From: Unio delphinus
Taxonomy: Eukaryota > Mollusca > Bivalvia > Unionida > Unionidae
Length of the DNA: 64,000 nt
Direction of reading: 5' to 3'
Assembly (NCBI GenBank): GCA_029339505.1
Contig: JAQISU010000096.1
Location: 5,565,501-5,629,500 of the forward strand
Numbering within the stretch: position 1 is the first letter of the stretch; each line of letters begins with the position of its first letter. Of the stretch, positions 48,950 through 61,719 are shown piece by piece. Position numbers and translations under genes: made by a program. Below the pieces are notes generated by a model. That model was not told where the DNA came from. It made no database searches and was given only the letters and a program-made list of their open reading frames with translations.

Positions 48950-50420
48950 ACCTCCCTAGGACAACAGTACCGATTTAAAGAACTACCACCCAGTTTCTAA
49001 TCTCCCGTTTATATAAAAAATCTTAGAAAAGGTTGTTCTAACCCAACTTGTATCTCATTTGAATTCAGTCTTTTTAGCAATGTACAGTCTGCATATTGCC
49101 CTTGCCACAGTATTGAAGCTACTCTTCTGAAAGTATTTAATGACATTCTCTCTGCTTTGGATAGCATAAAGATTACAGTCCTCACTTTCTCCTTGATTTG
49201 TCTGCAGCATTTGACACAATAGACCATGATATATTACTTCACGGTCTCCAGCATGTATTTGGCATTCACATTACAGCCTTACTGTGGTTCAAAGTCCTAC
49301 TTAGTATACAGGACATAAATTGTATCTGCAAAAGGAATACACTCCAGCCCAATTGATCTATGTTTTGGTGTTCCACAGGGGTCTGTTCTTGGACATGTTC
49401 TCTTCATTCAGTTCACTCAGCCGCTCTCAAGTGTCATATTGATTATCACCCAATGGCTCACCACTTGTACGCTGACACCCAAATATACAAGTCTAGCCAC
49501 CCAACTGTAGTTGATTCTACCATCCAAGGAGTAGAGATGGGCATTTCTGATGTGAAATCGTGGATGACATGTACCAAGCTGCAGATGAATGATGATAAAA
49601 CTGAGGCCATGCTGATCACAACAGAAAGACTTTCTCAATTACATCCTTTACCTCAGACAATAAATATCAGCAACACCAACATTAATTTCACACAGTCAGT
49701 ACGAAACCTATGTCTTACACTAGACAGTACTCTCACATATGCATGGCTGTATATCTTGACCTGAAATGCATCAGTTTATTCGCAAATATCTTTCAGTTGA
49801 TGCCACTAAAACACTTGTTTGCTCATTAGTATTTTCAAGACTGAACTTTTGTAATTCAATTCTTCCTGTTTGGTCTCAATACCTACTCCAGAAACTTCAA
49901 AAGTTCAAAACACAGTTGATCATATCATCTTAGAGTACCACGATCAGAGCACGCCTCCCGCTGCTCTGTACCCTACCTACACTGGCTATCCGTTGGATAC
50001 AGAATCAACCACAAATTTGTTCTCTGTGCTACGTTTCACTGGCGGACTCCAGTCCAACATACCTTTCCTGCCTCACCCATGTGTATACACGAGCAAGATA
50101 CTTACGTTCCGCTTCTAACAATCTTCTACTCATTATTCCCACTATAAAAACGACTTCATATGAACAACGTTATTTTGCATAACAGGACCCAGCAATGTGG
50201 AACGAATTGCGCATTGAAATTAGACACAAAGACACAGTGATCCCTTTTAAATTTAAAGACATAATAATGTTTTCTATCTTATATATTGTCAGCATTTTGT
50301 CATGTTCTCTAATTTCATGGTGTTTGTTTTTGTTTTTTTTTTGTTTTGTTTTTGTAATCATATCATTATAGATGATGTAAAGCTCTTAGAGCTTATAAAG
50401 ATTAAATACTATACAAAGTC

Positions 50421-50490
<70 letters not shown>

Positions 50491-50500
50491 CTATCAACGA
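48950..50500 (+). mobile_element. Degraded L2/CR1-like LINE, RT part to 3' end
   Basis: Frameshifted RT similarity: VQSAYCPCHSIEATLLKVFN (about 49081), FGVPQGSVLG in another frame (about 49367), then a 134-residue frame 49360-49764 with MNDDKTEAMLIT and SVRNLCLTLDSTL. The catalytic YADD appears as YAD-T (49468-49479), one Asp codon lost. Later pieces (ARLCNSILPV-type, 'gacccagcaatgtggaacga') lead to the 3' end with 'aaagctcttagagctta' and an (ATT)n tail at 50426-50488. Not functional. Confidence 0.8.
50426..50488. repeat. (ATT)n microsatellite, LINE tail
   Basis: About 21 ATT units directly after the LINE 3' end; the same tail type is seen in the copies at 1-240 and 63484-63848. Confidence 0.95.
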
Positions 50501-51269
50501 TACTGTAACCAATTAGTTCAGAAGGTAATCCAATGGTTTCAAGGTATTTATTTACACACAGCGCGTGTCATAAAAAATCAAAGAGTTTGTGTGGGAAATA
50601 CATACAGGCATTCATTCCGAGCACATGTAACAACAGATCACATAGTCGGTGAGGAAAGCTGCAACACTTCAGGTAATTTGGGGAGGGTGGGCAGGAACAG
50701 TTTAGGGAAAACGTATTTTGGGGTCACCTGCGGAATTTAAAATGAGGTTGGAAATAACCTATTTTTAGGCCACTCTAAGGGAATTGCAACACGAAGGATG
50801 GCACTTTGGGGACTTGCAACTGCAAGAACGTCAACAACTAAAAAAGATGACGAATATCATATGAAAAGAAAAGCAAAGACTCATTTAAACTGCAGCAAAT
50901 CCAGTCATAAATGGGTTAAGAAAAATAGAACACATTGTAATAAACCCCCCAGACCTCTTTACCAACAATATCTTCATTACAGACAATGACTTAGTTTTAA
51001 AGATAAACATTCCAACTAACCCAAACTCTTATAAACAAAGAAAGAGAAAGGGCTTAAGAGTCTATTATTTTGTTTTCATACATCATTACATCTGGCGTGA
51101 TTTTATGCATCTTTGACTGAAAAAGGGCCACGCTTGAAAATGAAAAATCTAAAGACAGTCTGAACGGAATAAATATCATGGAAATTTACTGTCACTTCCA
51201 GGAATTTTGAAATTTGTCATTCTCAAGGCTGATACATTTGTACAGACATACAATTGTCAGATTCTCGCG

Positions 51270-53045
51270 GGTTATGAGCGTTATTCGTATAATATTGTAT
51301 AAGCCCCACTTGTCGACTGGTAAGCGTTACGTCCCACTTTGTCAAAGGGTATTGCACAACATATAATAACAACACTCTAACCCACTTCCGTCTGATACTC
51401 GCTATCTAAGAGATGACCGCCCACGGTATAATTGCCCGGTTCGAGTATAGAATGTATATGGTAACCTGATCTAGTATATTGAACAAAACAAATACGAGCC
51501 CCTGTAAAGATAAATAAACAATTTAATCAAATACATACACAATGAGATTTCTTTCATTAGCAATACACGCGGTTTTAGAATTATACTTTCACCGAATTAC
51601 AAATAGATTGAAAATAGAATTAAACAAATTTAGTGGTTCTATTACTGATAGTTAAATTCGTCACAGAATCGAGTGTTCAATTAAATTCATCCACTTTGTT
51701 CGATTTTCATAACCTGTTATCGTCGAACTGCGTTCTCCGCTCAATCCAATGTTGTTCTGGAAGTTGCTGTCCCCCGTGATACTTTACCTCGTGGATGTTC
51801 CGTTTGAACTCAGACTTGTCCACTGGATCAGTGTATACACCTCGCAATTTCTCCTTCACAATCCCCTTTCCCCGTACTTGTTCGTCCTCTATTTCGATAC
51901 TTCACGTCTTTCCAAATAAAGTTATTTTTCTTCCTTCCAAAAGAAAAGTAAAACAACCTAAGTCTCTCGTTAGGCTGGTAATAGCTGTGACTCCGTTATC
52001 CTGGTCCGAACAATCAGATATTACTATCAGTGATGACAATTTTACGGCTAGTAATTAACTACACCTGTCTTCAAATCAATACAGCTAAACCATCTGTTAC
52101 TTCGGTTTGCCTTGACCTAATACATTATACACTGTCGCTAAATTATCTACGACATCCAAATTCGGTGAATTCACATGTATTCCTGTAAATCATTAATTAA
52201 AGTAAGACATTAATCTTAGAACACAATCAATATTCAAACAATATGATAAATTCAAGAATTAACGTAACACTTCCGATCATAACTCCACATAGTGTTTTTA
52301 CATCAGTTAACACTACGTCATTCTTAACTACGAATTAAGGTAATAATTCTAATTCATAATTCAAAAGCACATTACTAAATTAATGTAAGAAATGAAACTA
52401 ATCATACAAATGTATCAACAAAATCATGTAAATCTGTAAACGAAACAGACATTATACTAATTACATCACAATAATGGTGGATTTGAAACAAATACCTCGT
52501 GTTTTTGGTGCGTCTCTCAATCGTTGGTTTTTTTGGCGGTTTTTCATTGGTCTATTGTTACCGAGGTACTTCTCTAAAATACGCTCCGGAGTCTTTATTC
52601 CAAAAATAGTAATAATTCTACACTAGTTTTCATGCAAAGCAAATTTCAGAAGACTGAAATAAATTTCAGCTAGTAAGATATTATATTCTAGAGGTTTTCT
52701 CGTGTAAAACACACCCCTAATTCAACAGTGACCAATCAGAACAAATATATTTTCTCGCGCTTTCCTTTAAAAGTCGCTTACATCAGCGTGTCAAAATGAC
52801 ACGCTTTGGTTTTAAGTAACAATTCTGGTTTCCTTCAAATGCTGACATCTTCGTGATAAAATAAAACTTTCCCCAGGTCACGTCGGTCAGTACTGCTCTA
52901 AATAAACACAGTTAATTGGTGAACCGGCCACATTCTACTATACTAGTACCTCTCCTTGCAGAATGTGTCTCATAAATTTAACAAATGGCTAGCTGGGCTA
53001 GAATTAATAGTTATTTAATAGATTCGACCAAAAATTTGGCACTTC
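51270..53045. repeat. Long dispersed repeat, copy 1
   Basis: Related to 53690-54870 in the same order and orientation: 'acgagcccctgtaaagataaa' (about 51492) versus 'cacgagcccccgtaaagata' (53868), 'gaatcgagtgttcaatt' versus 'gaatcgaatgttcattt', 'cgtgtttttggtgcgtc' versus 'tgtgtttttggcgtctt', 'caaaaatttggcacttcaca' versus 'gaaaaatttggcacttgaca'. No coding content recognised; an old non-autonomous element or a segmental duplication. Confidence 0.6.
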
Positions 53046-53523
53046 ACAACAATCACACATGCATACAAATATGTTATGTATATCGACATATTTTTGTAAC
53101 TCCTGGTACATAATTTTGTCTAAGTTTGTTAGATTTTTTTTCTGTAATTTGTAGTAATTATCTATCGCTGGATTTCCTACGTGCATATGATCTATTTATA
53201 AGATATTAAAGAACGTACAATTGCACAGGATTGCATAAGACGGTGCTTACTTATCTGTTAACAGTTACTAATGATTAACATGATTAGTTAACATGTTTAC
53301 AAGTTTTAGCCTTTCTCCCAATTCAACATATAAGTCAGGTGGTGTCTTAGAAGAATTAAGTTAATTTCCATTGGATGGGTTCGGTCACATCTATTTTAAA
53401 TATTATATAAGTAGTAGGTCTGTCACGTGGGGTATATAACGACATATAGTCGTAATAGATTATTGAATCTGTATATCAGGAGAGAAATTTATTTCTTAAT
53501 TTGGAGTCATTCTCATTTCTTGC

Positions 53524-53542
53524 GTTGTTGTTGTTGTTGTTG

Positions 53543-53597
<55 letters not shown>
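53524..53597. repeat. (TTG)n and (GT)n microsatellites
   Basis: About six TTG units followed by about 26 GT units. Confidence 0.95.
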
Positions 53598-53598
<1 letters not shown>

Positions 53599-53689
53599 CA
53601 AATTCAAGTATGCATGCTTGTTTTGTTGTACTGAGACATTATTTGAGAGGTTAAACGTTTGATTGTGTAACGTGGGGCTGGCGGATTAT

Positions 53690-54870
53690 CAAAGTGTTAT
53701 TAGTACAATATTGCACAAGGCCTGGTCAGAGGTATTGCGCAACTTGGAAAACAACACTTGAAGACCGCCTCCCACTAATTGTCGTTATCTAGAAGATGAT
53801 CGCTACGGTGTAATCTGCACGGTCAGTGAATATAGTAATCTGAGATGGTACTTTGAACAAGACAATACACGAGCCCCCGTAAAGATAAAATATGAATTTA
53901 ATTAAAAATACAATTAAGAAAAGAATGACACTGTGAATTACAATTTCTCTCTTTCTGAATACACTTAGTTCAGAAAAAATACAAATGCCGAAGCTTTAAA
54001 ATAATGGATACATTCATAAGAATTCAAACACTAATGAAAATAAATGAAGTTAGCCATTAATACTGAGAGTAAATTTCATCAAGGAATCGAATGTTCATTT
54101 AACATTGGATTGTTGGGTGATTCAAAATGACCTTTTTCGTCGACTGGTTTATCTTTCTTTTCCCTGCGTGCGTCCGTCTTCAGCTTGCCCTTTGATTGAA
54201 CGGGAATTCCACACTCTGACTTCTTGCTTCTTTTTTCCTCTTTTCCTTTGACTTCTCGCTGATTCACACTCTTGCCAAAATAAACTATTTTCCTTTGACT
54301 TCTCGCTGATTCTCACTCTTGCCAAAATAAACTATTTTCCTTGTGTTTTTGGCGTCTTACAATCGTTCCACATTCAGTTTCCCGGAACCACAATTAATTT
54401 ACGAACGTCTGTCTTTCAAAGACGTACGGAGTCTTCTCTATGTAGTTTTTATTTCCTCTCTTGCAGAGGTCTTCCTAGATTGACTAACATCGTTTGGTAC
54501 GAAGTATATATATTTCCCCGATTCTGGGGTCTGACACCCCCCCCCCCTTCCCTATGCATTCGCCCAATCGGAATAAATGCTATTCTTACTGACCTTATGA
54601 AAACCGTCTATCAAGATGCCAAAAATGCCACTTAGGATCGAAATATCACCTTATTATTTGTCTCAATCATTTTTGAAAGCTCTGCGTGAGTAATCCCATA
54701 ATTTTAACGTGTCAAACACTCAGTCCGTTTTCGCTCTAATTATTGTAACAGCCTGACCGAGTTAAACTAACATTTTTTTTCGTTCCAAACTCTACCCCAA
54801 GACAGTTGATTGTCGGCTAGCCTACGAATTAATTACTGGATGTCACTGACGAAAAATTTGGCACTTGACA
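53690..54870. repeat. Long dispersed repeat, copy 2
   Basis: Diverged partner of 51270-53045, shorter because of indels. Contains its own 42-bp tandem duplication around 'tttcctttgacttctcgctg' (54241 and 54290). No coding content recognised. Confidence 0.6.
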
Positions 54871-57800
54871 GATTGGCTTGTTCAATGGAAATAGAAAGTG
54901 CTCATGGGACTTGAATAATGTTTGAAAATTTCCAGTTCTGAAATATACAAGGAACCTGTAATTCTTTTGAACTTTAATATTCTTAGGATTCGTTTTAGGA
55001 CTACTTAGGGTTTAGTTCATAATACCGTGAGTTCCTCTCACATGTTCTTTTATAACCTTGATCATCACGTTGTTAAGTTGTACAAAACGTGATGGTTTTG
55101 CTTCTTTCTGCTGCTTAATGTGTGATCAAGAGTCGTAACAAATCATATTTAGATACAATCACATATGCATAAAATCACACCTATATACAACCACACATAC
55201 AACCGCATTCGTGCTATCACAAACACAATCACATAGTCATATCATCACACGAACATACAATCACACATGCATACAATCACATACATACCATCATATAGGC
55301 ATATAATCACATGCATAAATACCAGCACACATGCATGCTATCACAAATACATACCTTATTGCGTGCAGACAATTATGCATACTATCACACACATACACTC
55401 ACATGCATACCATCAACATACATATCAAAATAAAAAAGCTAAACATACGCGTCGCTTATGCTTCGCGTGTACAAGAAAATAATTTTTTACAAAAAAATAC
55501 CTGATAATGTAACAGATCACTTTCACATTTAGAAGAAGAAGAAGAAAAAAAACAACCAAAATATGCTTTCTAAACTATGTAGTGATACAGAACAGGGACG
55601 ATTGGCTTAAATCCCATAACAGACGCGCACGCAATTAGATAAACACTTAATACATACATATTTACTTAAATATATGGAATCCTCGTCCGTCTATCTTCCT
55701 CCTACCTAAATCTATTCATGGAAAGAAAGAGGGAACGACACTCAGCTTTGAACTTGTTCACAAAACCCTACAGAAGTGTAAATAATTCTGAATTCCATAG
55801 TCAGAAGAAGAAAAGAAAAAACAACTTTTTGTTGAAGCATTATTTACCACTTGAATTGTAAGAAATTCATATTCATGTTCACGAAAGCGTTCTCATTTTT
55901 CCAGGGGGATATCGTGCATGCACTCAGTTACAAATAATTACTGAGTTCTTATGTTGCTCAGATCGATCGATAGCAGACAAAACCTAGCCTTGTTCCAACA
56001 ATCATCAGAAAGCTCCAGATTTATCTGTTGGGGTATGGTGGAGCGGGGAGAGGCGGGCGGGGGGTATCCAAATATGTCTTTACCCCATGGGTTACATGCT
56101 ATTACGTATGCAATGCTGATGCTATATTTTGCTCATTGTTTAATAATATAAAAAATGATAAATTTGTTACTGTCACCCTTCTTTGATATCTACATAATAC
56201 ATGAATTAAATTGTTTTGGTTTTTTGTTTATGTCAAGCCTGTCGTGATCCATGTGGGGTTTCTTCTTCTTCATAATAAAACACTTCTTAGGATGCAACTG
56301 TTTATTTCTTTTAAAATACATGTTAACCTACCAACCCACCCCATCCCCTTTTCAGCATGCTTGGAAAGTAGAGTTCGGTGTTTCAAATGTGTTAAGAGAC
56401 GTGAGTATGGCGTTCTAAAAAATTATATTCGCTCACTTAAAGGAAGAAAAGAGGAAACACAATTCCCTGCAGAGGTGGAAAAAGAATGCTTAACACACAG
56501 AACTTGGACCAATTTATATATACGTGCGTGTGGCCAGTAATTTTAACTAAATACCAACAAACAGTGACGGTAAACAAGATGTTGGGCTAGTGTGTATGCT
56601 AAATGATTTGTAGATTGTTAAATTGATGTGCTGTTACCATATATTGCCAACAAACTCTTAACAAAAAGGAAATGCACACGCCGCAACTGCAAAACAGATC
56701 ATCACACGGAAGACTAGGAGTCTCGACATATACTAAACTGCCAAAAGAAACTTGAACTACGCTCGATGATGGCATCATATTGAAGATTGTTACTTAAACT
56801 TGTGATGCATGTGCTCAGCATGAAAATACTGTAAGGGAACATTTGACGAAGTTTCTGCGACCAATACGTCAATTTATTTGATGTGTATAGCATACACATA
56901 TACTTCATCAACACGAAAAATGTAGATTTAAGAGGCCCTTTTGCAGGTTATGGTAAAAATCTCTAATGGTGAAATTGGCAACTGCAATTGGAAGAAGAAT
57001 GCTATTAAATAAAGCCTGTAAGCATACAATATTTGAATGCTGAATGATATTTTGGCAGCAGTCGAAAATGGTATTTCATGTTTCAACAAAAGGCATGAAA
57101 CATTGAAGAAAAAGAGCACGTCATCTGTCTTGCCCATTTTGGCATCCTATTCACCAGAATGTATGCTTTAAGGTAAACATTTGTATCGTGAAGACAGTAG
57201 AAAGGTCCCAGATGTCAAGCTAGGTAACATTTTGCGTCCCCTGCCCCCCCCCCCCCCCCCCCCCCGCTTAACACAAGCGAGAACTACACTTAGATCTATA
57301 TATATATATATATATATGCATGTAAAACATCAGCAACGAGCAGACGTTTTGTTACTTTTGCAATCTGACATAGTTCAGTGTATGGCACGGGAAATTAAAA
57401 GCTCCTACTTGCTCAATCTCGTGTAACGTTTTTTGATCAGTGTTAACCAGTTGTCCTTACAACGAGTTCGAATCGAGTCTTCAGCACAAGTGCACGCTCT
57501 TCATCAAACCCGAACACCGTACACAAGAAAGATTGTTTAGTATTCAATATCCTCACCTCAATACCAATTCTTTAGCCAATGAACATTCACACGCTTTAAA
57601 TTTGCAAACTAATATCATATAACACCGTAAGTTCTCTTTCACCATAAGAATGATACAACGGTCATGCTAGAGATTTGGGTTATCGCGAATTAAATGAAAT
57701 TAGCAGACGTGCATTCAAACAGTTTTAGATGTCTAAAGTTTAGCCTGTTTTATGTGCCCGTTTCTGAACTCTCTTAAAAATTATCTGTCGATATAAGAAT

Positions 57801-58504
57801 AGTTGAATGCAATAAAGTCTTGAGTTACAGAGAGTTTCAAGACGTCTCCAAAGGATATTTATACTAGTTAGGGACCAATCATTCAGTAATTAGGAGGGAG
57901 AATTTTCACTCCAGCCAGGATGTTTTATTACTACTGGCATACAATAATTTATCTTGAAATAAAATGATAGAATTATTTTGCATTTTGCAGGCTAGATTTA
58001 AAAATATCCCATGTTTCCTACCCATTCCCATTCAAATCCTCAAAAAGTAAATGTCCGGTCCGTTCAATTTGCCAGACAACAAAGCCAGTGTTGTTGAGCT
58101 TGGCAAGATACAGTCCATGTTCAATTCCAGCTCAATATATGTCACAAACTGACAGCAGACAGTGCTGTTTCATTTAGACAGAGATTCAGAGAAGCTACAC
58201 TTGGAGGAAGTACAATGCAATCAGAAAATCTAATTTAATTTTTTTTGTTGGACCATTAGTTGCCAGGCTTCTGTGTTAGAACAAATACAGTATTGATTCA
58301 TAGATTCGGATTGAGCCGAGTTCAGTTCCTTGTAGTTTTGATTTACTGATTTCATCAACGCAAAACTAGGAAAACAATAGCAACAAAAAGTGAGTTTCAT
58401 AACTTTCACTTTTTTACCTACAAAAACAAATTTATTAACAGGAATATTTCCCTTTTTGTTAAGTCGCGTTAATGTGAAGCGAGATACAGCAGTAACGTTT
58501 GCGA
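54871..58504. other. Intergenic DNA with simple repeats
   Basis: ACA/CAT-rich degenerate repeats of 'atacaatcacacatgcat' type at about 55150-55420, a C22 run at 57242-57265, a (TA)n run at 57297-57316. No gene recognised. Confidence 0.55.
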
Positions 58505-58604
58505 CTCTCTCTTCTCTCTCTCTCTCTCTCTATGTATGTATGTATGTATGTATGTATGTATGTATGTATGTATGTATGTATGTATGTATGTATGTATGTA
58601 TGTA

Positions 58605-58684
<80 letters not shown>
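58505..58684. repeat. Compound microsatellite (TC)n(TATG)n(TG)n
   Basis: TC units, about 20 TATG units, then about 36 TG units with one TTCG interruption; long artificial frames result. Confidence 0.95.
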
Positions 58685-58685
<1 letters not shown>

Positions 58686-59298
58686 TTGAAGTTTGTTTTT
58701 TGGTTTATGACGGTAAATACGGATTTACAATACAGCCCTAGTTATCAGCAGATATCTGAATAACGACAACTACTGTGCAGTCCGGCATAGATTCTCGGTA
58801 TAGTTCGGTTTAATCATTACAAAACTAAAACAATTCATTTTGCAGCATACTGTCGGTCACCCCTTTTACCATGAACATTCTGTTACGGTTTGCAAATGAA
58901 AATATAATTTGCTTATATTGAACAACCCCCTGAAAATTCTCATCATGCTTAACAATACTCATTATGAAGCTCTGACAACTTAAATTATTATGACATTCTC
59001 GTTAGCAGCTTCAACTTTTATTTCCCCAATGCTTGATGTACTGTCACCTATCTTTGGGTTAATCATCATGAATCTAAGACAATTCATTCAACGACGTGCT
59101 CACTCATTATTTTAACCTGCTTTAGTCGTAGATTCGATATACTTGTCCTGTCCCTGTGTTTCAGCGTTTGCCTTATATGCACCTTTAATCAGTGTGTATA
59201 TTCCTAAATTCGGCATTAATCGCACACGAACCCTCTCGCCTCGGTACTGACATTGCTGCAGTTTGCCAAGTCCACCTTTCAGAGGAAGTAAGTCTTAG

Positions 59299-59944
59299 GG
59301 GGCAGGGTCCAGTTTTTATGTACAAATTTAATGTCGCATGCACCTGCCTAATATAAAAATTCATTAAAAATATAATACGCGAGTGAGGTCAAAAAGGTAC
59401 ATATTTCTGGATAGGTATTATGTAGTGCAACATAATCATATCACACACATGACCTGACAAGTCTACTGAAGTTCTTAGAATAAAATATTTATGTACCCCA
59501 ACCCCTATTTTATACATGCATTTTTCACATCCGAAGGCCATTTTTGACAGCATGTGGTGCTCACAGTGCAAACGCAAGGCCTTTTCCTAGATGAAAATTT
59601 TGAAAAACATTGTCTACTAAATAGCTTGATGCAATTCATAACAGTTGTCATCCATGCCGTTTTTGAGATATTCTACTTGCCTTGAACCCACATGTCTACT
59701 GCTATGGGAGGCTAGCTCTTCTTCCTAGCCGACTATTGGTATTTCACAATCAACATACTGCAGAGTAACTATGGAAAGTGTACATGTCTGACATCAATTT
59801 CAAGAACAACACAAGCCTGAAACACGTAGTTCACAAATTTATCCATATCTTTAATTATTACACAATAGTAGCTCAAAAACTCACACCATACCCTTAAGTT
59901 AAGAAATTTGCCAGGGGCCAATTTACGAAACTGGACCCTGCCAC
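59299..59944. mobile_element. 646-bp TIR element inserted in the + strand LINE
   Basis: Terminal inverted repeats GGGGCAGGGTCCAGTTT (left) and GTGGCAGGGTCCAGTTT (reverse complement of right) flanked by CTTAG on both sides (59294-59298 and 59945-59949). Removing the element and one CTTAG restores the endonuclease reading frame across the site (SLRELG). No transposase inside. Confidence 0.9.
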
Positions 59945-60208
59945 CTTAGAGAACTCGGCGGCGCTGGATACACTCTGTACCGGTCAGGAAAACCAATGAC
60001 TGAAAAAGGAGTTTCAGGAGTCGGTTTCATGATCAAGAACTCAATCTCCACCAAGTTAACAATTAACAAACCTGCCCACTGGTCATACCGACTGCATCGT
60101 GTTCATGCGTCTTCCTTTAGGGAACCAACAACATGCCACACTCTTCAGTCTATATCCTACAACACTCCAGGCAGATCCTTCTAAAAATGATAAATTCGAC
60201 GCTGACCT

Positions 60209-60448
60209 GTGCAGACTTCTCCTGAGCTTCACAGAGAGCGAAAAATAATCATCCTCGCAGGTTTCAATGCTAGAGTGGGCCGAGACTCTGAGATCTGGAA
60301 AGCCGTTTTCGGGACACATGGCGGGGGTGGGTGCAATGACAGTGGGCGCCTGCTTCTGGAATTTTTCGCAGAACTGCAGCTCACCAGCACAAACACCGTA
60401 TTCCAACAGAAAGAGAGCCTGAAAACGACCTGGATGTACCCTAGATAA
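60209..60448 (+). pseudogene. LINE endonuclease domain fragment
   Basis: The 79-residue frame has IIILAGFNARVGRDSEIW and TNTVFQQKESLKTTWMYP, recognisable as the middle of an APE-type endonuclease, where GDFNARVG and NT.F......TW.HP are usual. Part of the degraded host LINE. Confidence 0.8.
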
Positions 60449-60472
60449 AAACACTGGTAACGAATAGATTAC

Positions 60473-61319
60473 ATGATAGTACGCCAGAGGAACTTAACAG
60501 ATGTCCTTCATACCAGAGTAACAGAAATGCCCAGTGCAGAGTGTACCACTGATCAACGTCTTGTCAGATGCATGCTCGCCTTCTACTTCAAGCCCAGGCC
60601 CAGACAACAAGGAAGTACCCCGAGAAGAAAGCTCCAGATCAAAAACCTTTTCTGTGCTGACGTCAAGGCAGATTTTCAAGAGAGCCTGCAGTCTAGACTT
60701 GAAGAACCTAATTTTCTGTCAGATCAACCTCTCGAAGAGATGTGGGTTAACACCAAGGCTGCCATGCTGAAAACCTCAGAACAAATCCTTGGATTTACCA
60801 CTAAGAAAAACAAAGACTGGTTTGAAGAAAACAAACAAGAAATCCAAAATCTGCATGTCAAAAAGAGATCAGCGTACCAAACCCACCTCACTCAACCATT
60901 CTGTCCACAGAAGAAATCATCCTGCCGTCGTACCTGCAGATTCCTCCAGTGCCGTCTCCTAGACATACAAAATGAATGGTGGACAAAGCTTGCAGAATGA
61001 ACCCAGGTACAATAGGTTCTATGAAGCGTTGAAAGCCGTGTATGATCCTTCATTACAAATAAAGATCCATCTACGGAGCGCAGATGGCCAAGAGCTTCTC
61101 ACTGACAGGGAATCTGCCCTGAACCCCTGGTCAGAGCAATTCCAAACCCTCTTGAGCACTAGTCGTACAGTCCAGGAGGCAGATATTGATCGCATCCCAC
61201 AACAGCCACCAACGATGGAACTCGATGAGGCACACACACTGCAAGAGACTGTAAAAGCCATAGAACAGATGAAGATTAGAAAGGCTGCAGGAAAAGACGG
61301 TAACCCATCGGAGATATGA
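60473..61319 (+). pseudogene. LINE endonuclease end and inter-domain region
   Basis: Frames 60473-61000 and 60972-61319 overlap with a shift. The first has TDQRLVRCMLAFYFKPRPRQ (endonuclease end, TDH-like site read TDQ). The second has YEALKAVYDPSLQIKIHLRS and IEQMKIRKAAGKDGNPSEI leading into RT. Broken by stop and shift. Confidence 0.78.
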
Positions 61320-61719
61320 AAGAGTGGATCCTCAGCATTACACACAAAACCTCACGAATTCTTCGTTTGCTGCTGGAAGCAAGGTTAACGTTCACAAGAC
61401 CTCTTTGATGCAGTCATCATCACCTTGTGCAAAAACAAGGGGGACAAGACTGAATCCTTAATCTTCCGTTGGATAACTCTGCTCTCCATTTTAGGAAAAA
61501 AATCCTTACTAGAATGTTGCTGAACATACTGGTACCCACCATTGCATAAAAATGTGCTCCAGATAGTCAATGTGGCTTCAAAGCCAATAGGGGCACAACT
61601 GACTTTGTGTTCGTCCTGAGACAGATCCAGGAGAAATGTCGATAACCAAACAAAGGACTATCGTCGTCGGCATCCGTCCGTCTTCGAGAGACGATGGTGT
61701 AGCTTCCGATTTGGGTGTC

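Noticed and set aside
58390..58763. Frames of MYVCMYVC and CVCVCV repeats
   Set aside because: Translations of the TATG/TG microsatellite.
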